Part shown: piece after piece, positions 6,220-6,648 of the stretch
Numbering within the stretch: the first letter of the stretch is position 1
Layout of the letters: each line of letters begins with the position of its first letter
Assembly: GCA_028714995.1 (NCBI GenBank)
Contig: JAQTLI010000163.1
Location: 1-6,648, forward strand
Reading direction: 5' to 3'
DNA from: Methylobacter sp.
GTDB taxonomy: Bacteria; Pseudomonadota; Gammaproteobacteria; Methylococcales; Methylomonadaceae
Length of the DNA stretch: 6,648 nucleotides
Notes under the pieces: model-generated
The model's input: the letters and a program-made list of their open reading frames with translations, nothing else
Databases searched by the model: none
What the model was told of the DNA's origin: nothing
Program-made: the position numbers and the translations under genes

Positions 6220-6648
6220 TCAAGCCCCACCTACTATCTCTGTAGGTAATGAAAAAAGCGCTTGCAGTATTTTATCTGCGCCCTGGGATAACAAGTCTTC
6301 AGCAATCATTTTGCCGATAGCTTCAGCCTCATCCAATCCCCCTGAGCGTTCACTCCGGTAAAGTATGCTGCCATCGGGGCTTCCGACCAATCCGCGCATG
6401 AAGATTTGACCGCCCTGCAACTGGGCAAAACCGCCAATAGGCACCTGACAACCGCCATTCAACCGGGCATTCATCGCTCTTTCGGCAGCAACGCACAGTC
6501 CCGTTTCGCCATCATGCAATGCACTCAGCATTTCATTGATTTCCGGATCATCGACACGGCATTCTATGCCTATCGCTCCCTGCCCTATTGCCGGCAGACT
6601 TACGGATGTATCCAGACATTGCCTGATGCGCCCGGCCATACCCAATCT
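6220..6648 (-). CDS. hemC: HemC, porphobilinogen deaminase (3' part only)
   Basis: HemC (hydroxymethylbilane synthase) condenses four porphobilinogen molecules into hydroxymethylbilane on a covalently bound dipyrromethane cofactor. Only the last 142 residues or so of about 310 are in the window. The frame continues past the edge: the first codons read R-L-G-M-A-G-R, which is the family's RLG motif, so the TTG at 6645 is an internal leucine. Visible blocks are SLPAIGQGAIGIECR, the end of domain 2, then AAERAMNARLNGGCQVPIG, the domain 3 loop. Its cysteine (codon 6450-6448) is the residue that carries the cofactor, so the enzyme should be active if the missing part is intact. The C-terminal domain MRGLVGSPDG, R-S-E-R-S-G-G and AEDLLSQGADKIL is complete and ends normally. 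It is the first visible gene of the - strand hem operon; promoter and start are outside the window. Confidence 0.96.
   Translation of the reverse strand, partial: RLGMAGRIRQCLDTSVSLPAIGQGAIGIECRVDDPEINEMLSALHDGETGLCVAAERAMNARLNGGCQVPIGGFAQLQGGQIFMRGLVGSPDGSILYRSERSGGLDEAEAIGKMIAEDLLSQGADKILQALFSLPTEIVGGA

Overview
The window looks like ordinary chromosome of a gammaproteobacterium. The evidence is the gene set hemC-hemD-hemX-hemY in that order on one strand, and a UbiD-type decarboxylase very close to the enterobacterial form as I recall it. The GTTCCCACG-type intergenic palindrome and moderate GC content would fit Methylococcales or a related group, but that is a guess from pattern memory.

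Layout, left to right. The + strand opens inside ubiD (to 1015), which is cut by the window edge and is a late step of ubiquinone synthesis. A 378-base gap follows (1016-1393) that is packed with small perfect inverted repeats. Convergent to ubiD is a small - strand gene (1394-1897) for a secreted protein of unknown function, with an 11-bp tandem repeat just upstream of its start. Next comes a 920-base gene-free stretch (1943-2862). Most of it is very AT-rich, and its right end holds a repeat-like sequence with competing hairpin arms. The rest of the window is a tight - strand operon, transcribed right to left: hemC (3' part only, 6220-6648), hemD (5431-6204), hemX (4110-5429) and hemY (2863-4098). 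Its gaps are 15, 1 and 11 bases.

How the genes work together. HemC makes the linear tetrapyrrole hydroxymethylbilane, and HemD closes it to uroporphyrinogen III, the common precursor of heme, siroheme and cobalamin. HemX and HemY are inner-membrane proteins conserved beside hemCD. They have no established enzymatic activity and are thought to organise or regulate tetrapyrrole synthesis. UbiD acts in a separate pathway, decarboxylating the polyprenyl-4-hydroxybenzoate intermediate of ubiquinone with the prenylated flavin made by UbiX. The operon promoter and the 5' ends of hemC and ubiD lie outside the window.

I did not find a convincing undescribed system. The items most worth a second look are the palindrome cluster between ubiD and the secreted-protein gene, the unknown secreted protein with its repeated leader, the competing hairpins behind hemY, and the in-frame 18-bp repeat array at the end of hemX.
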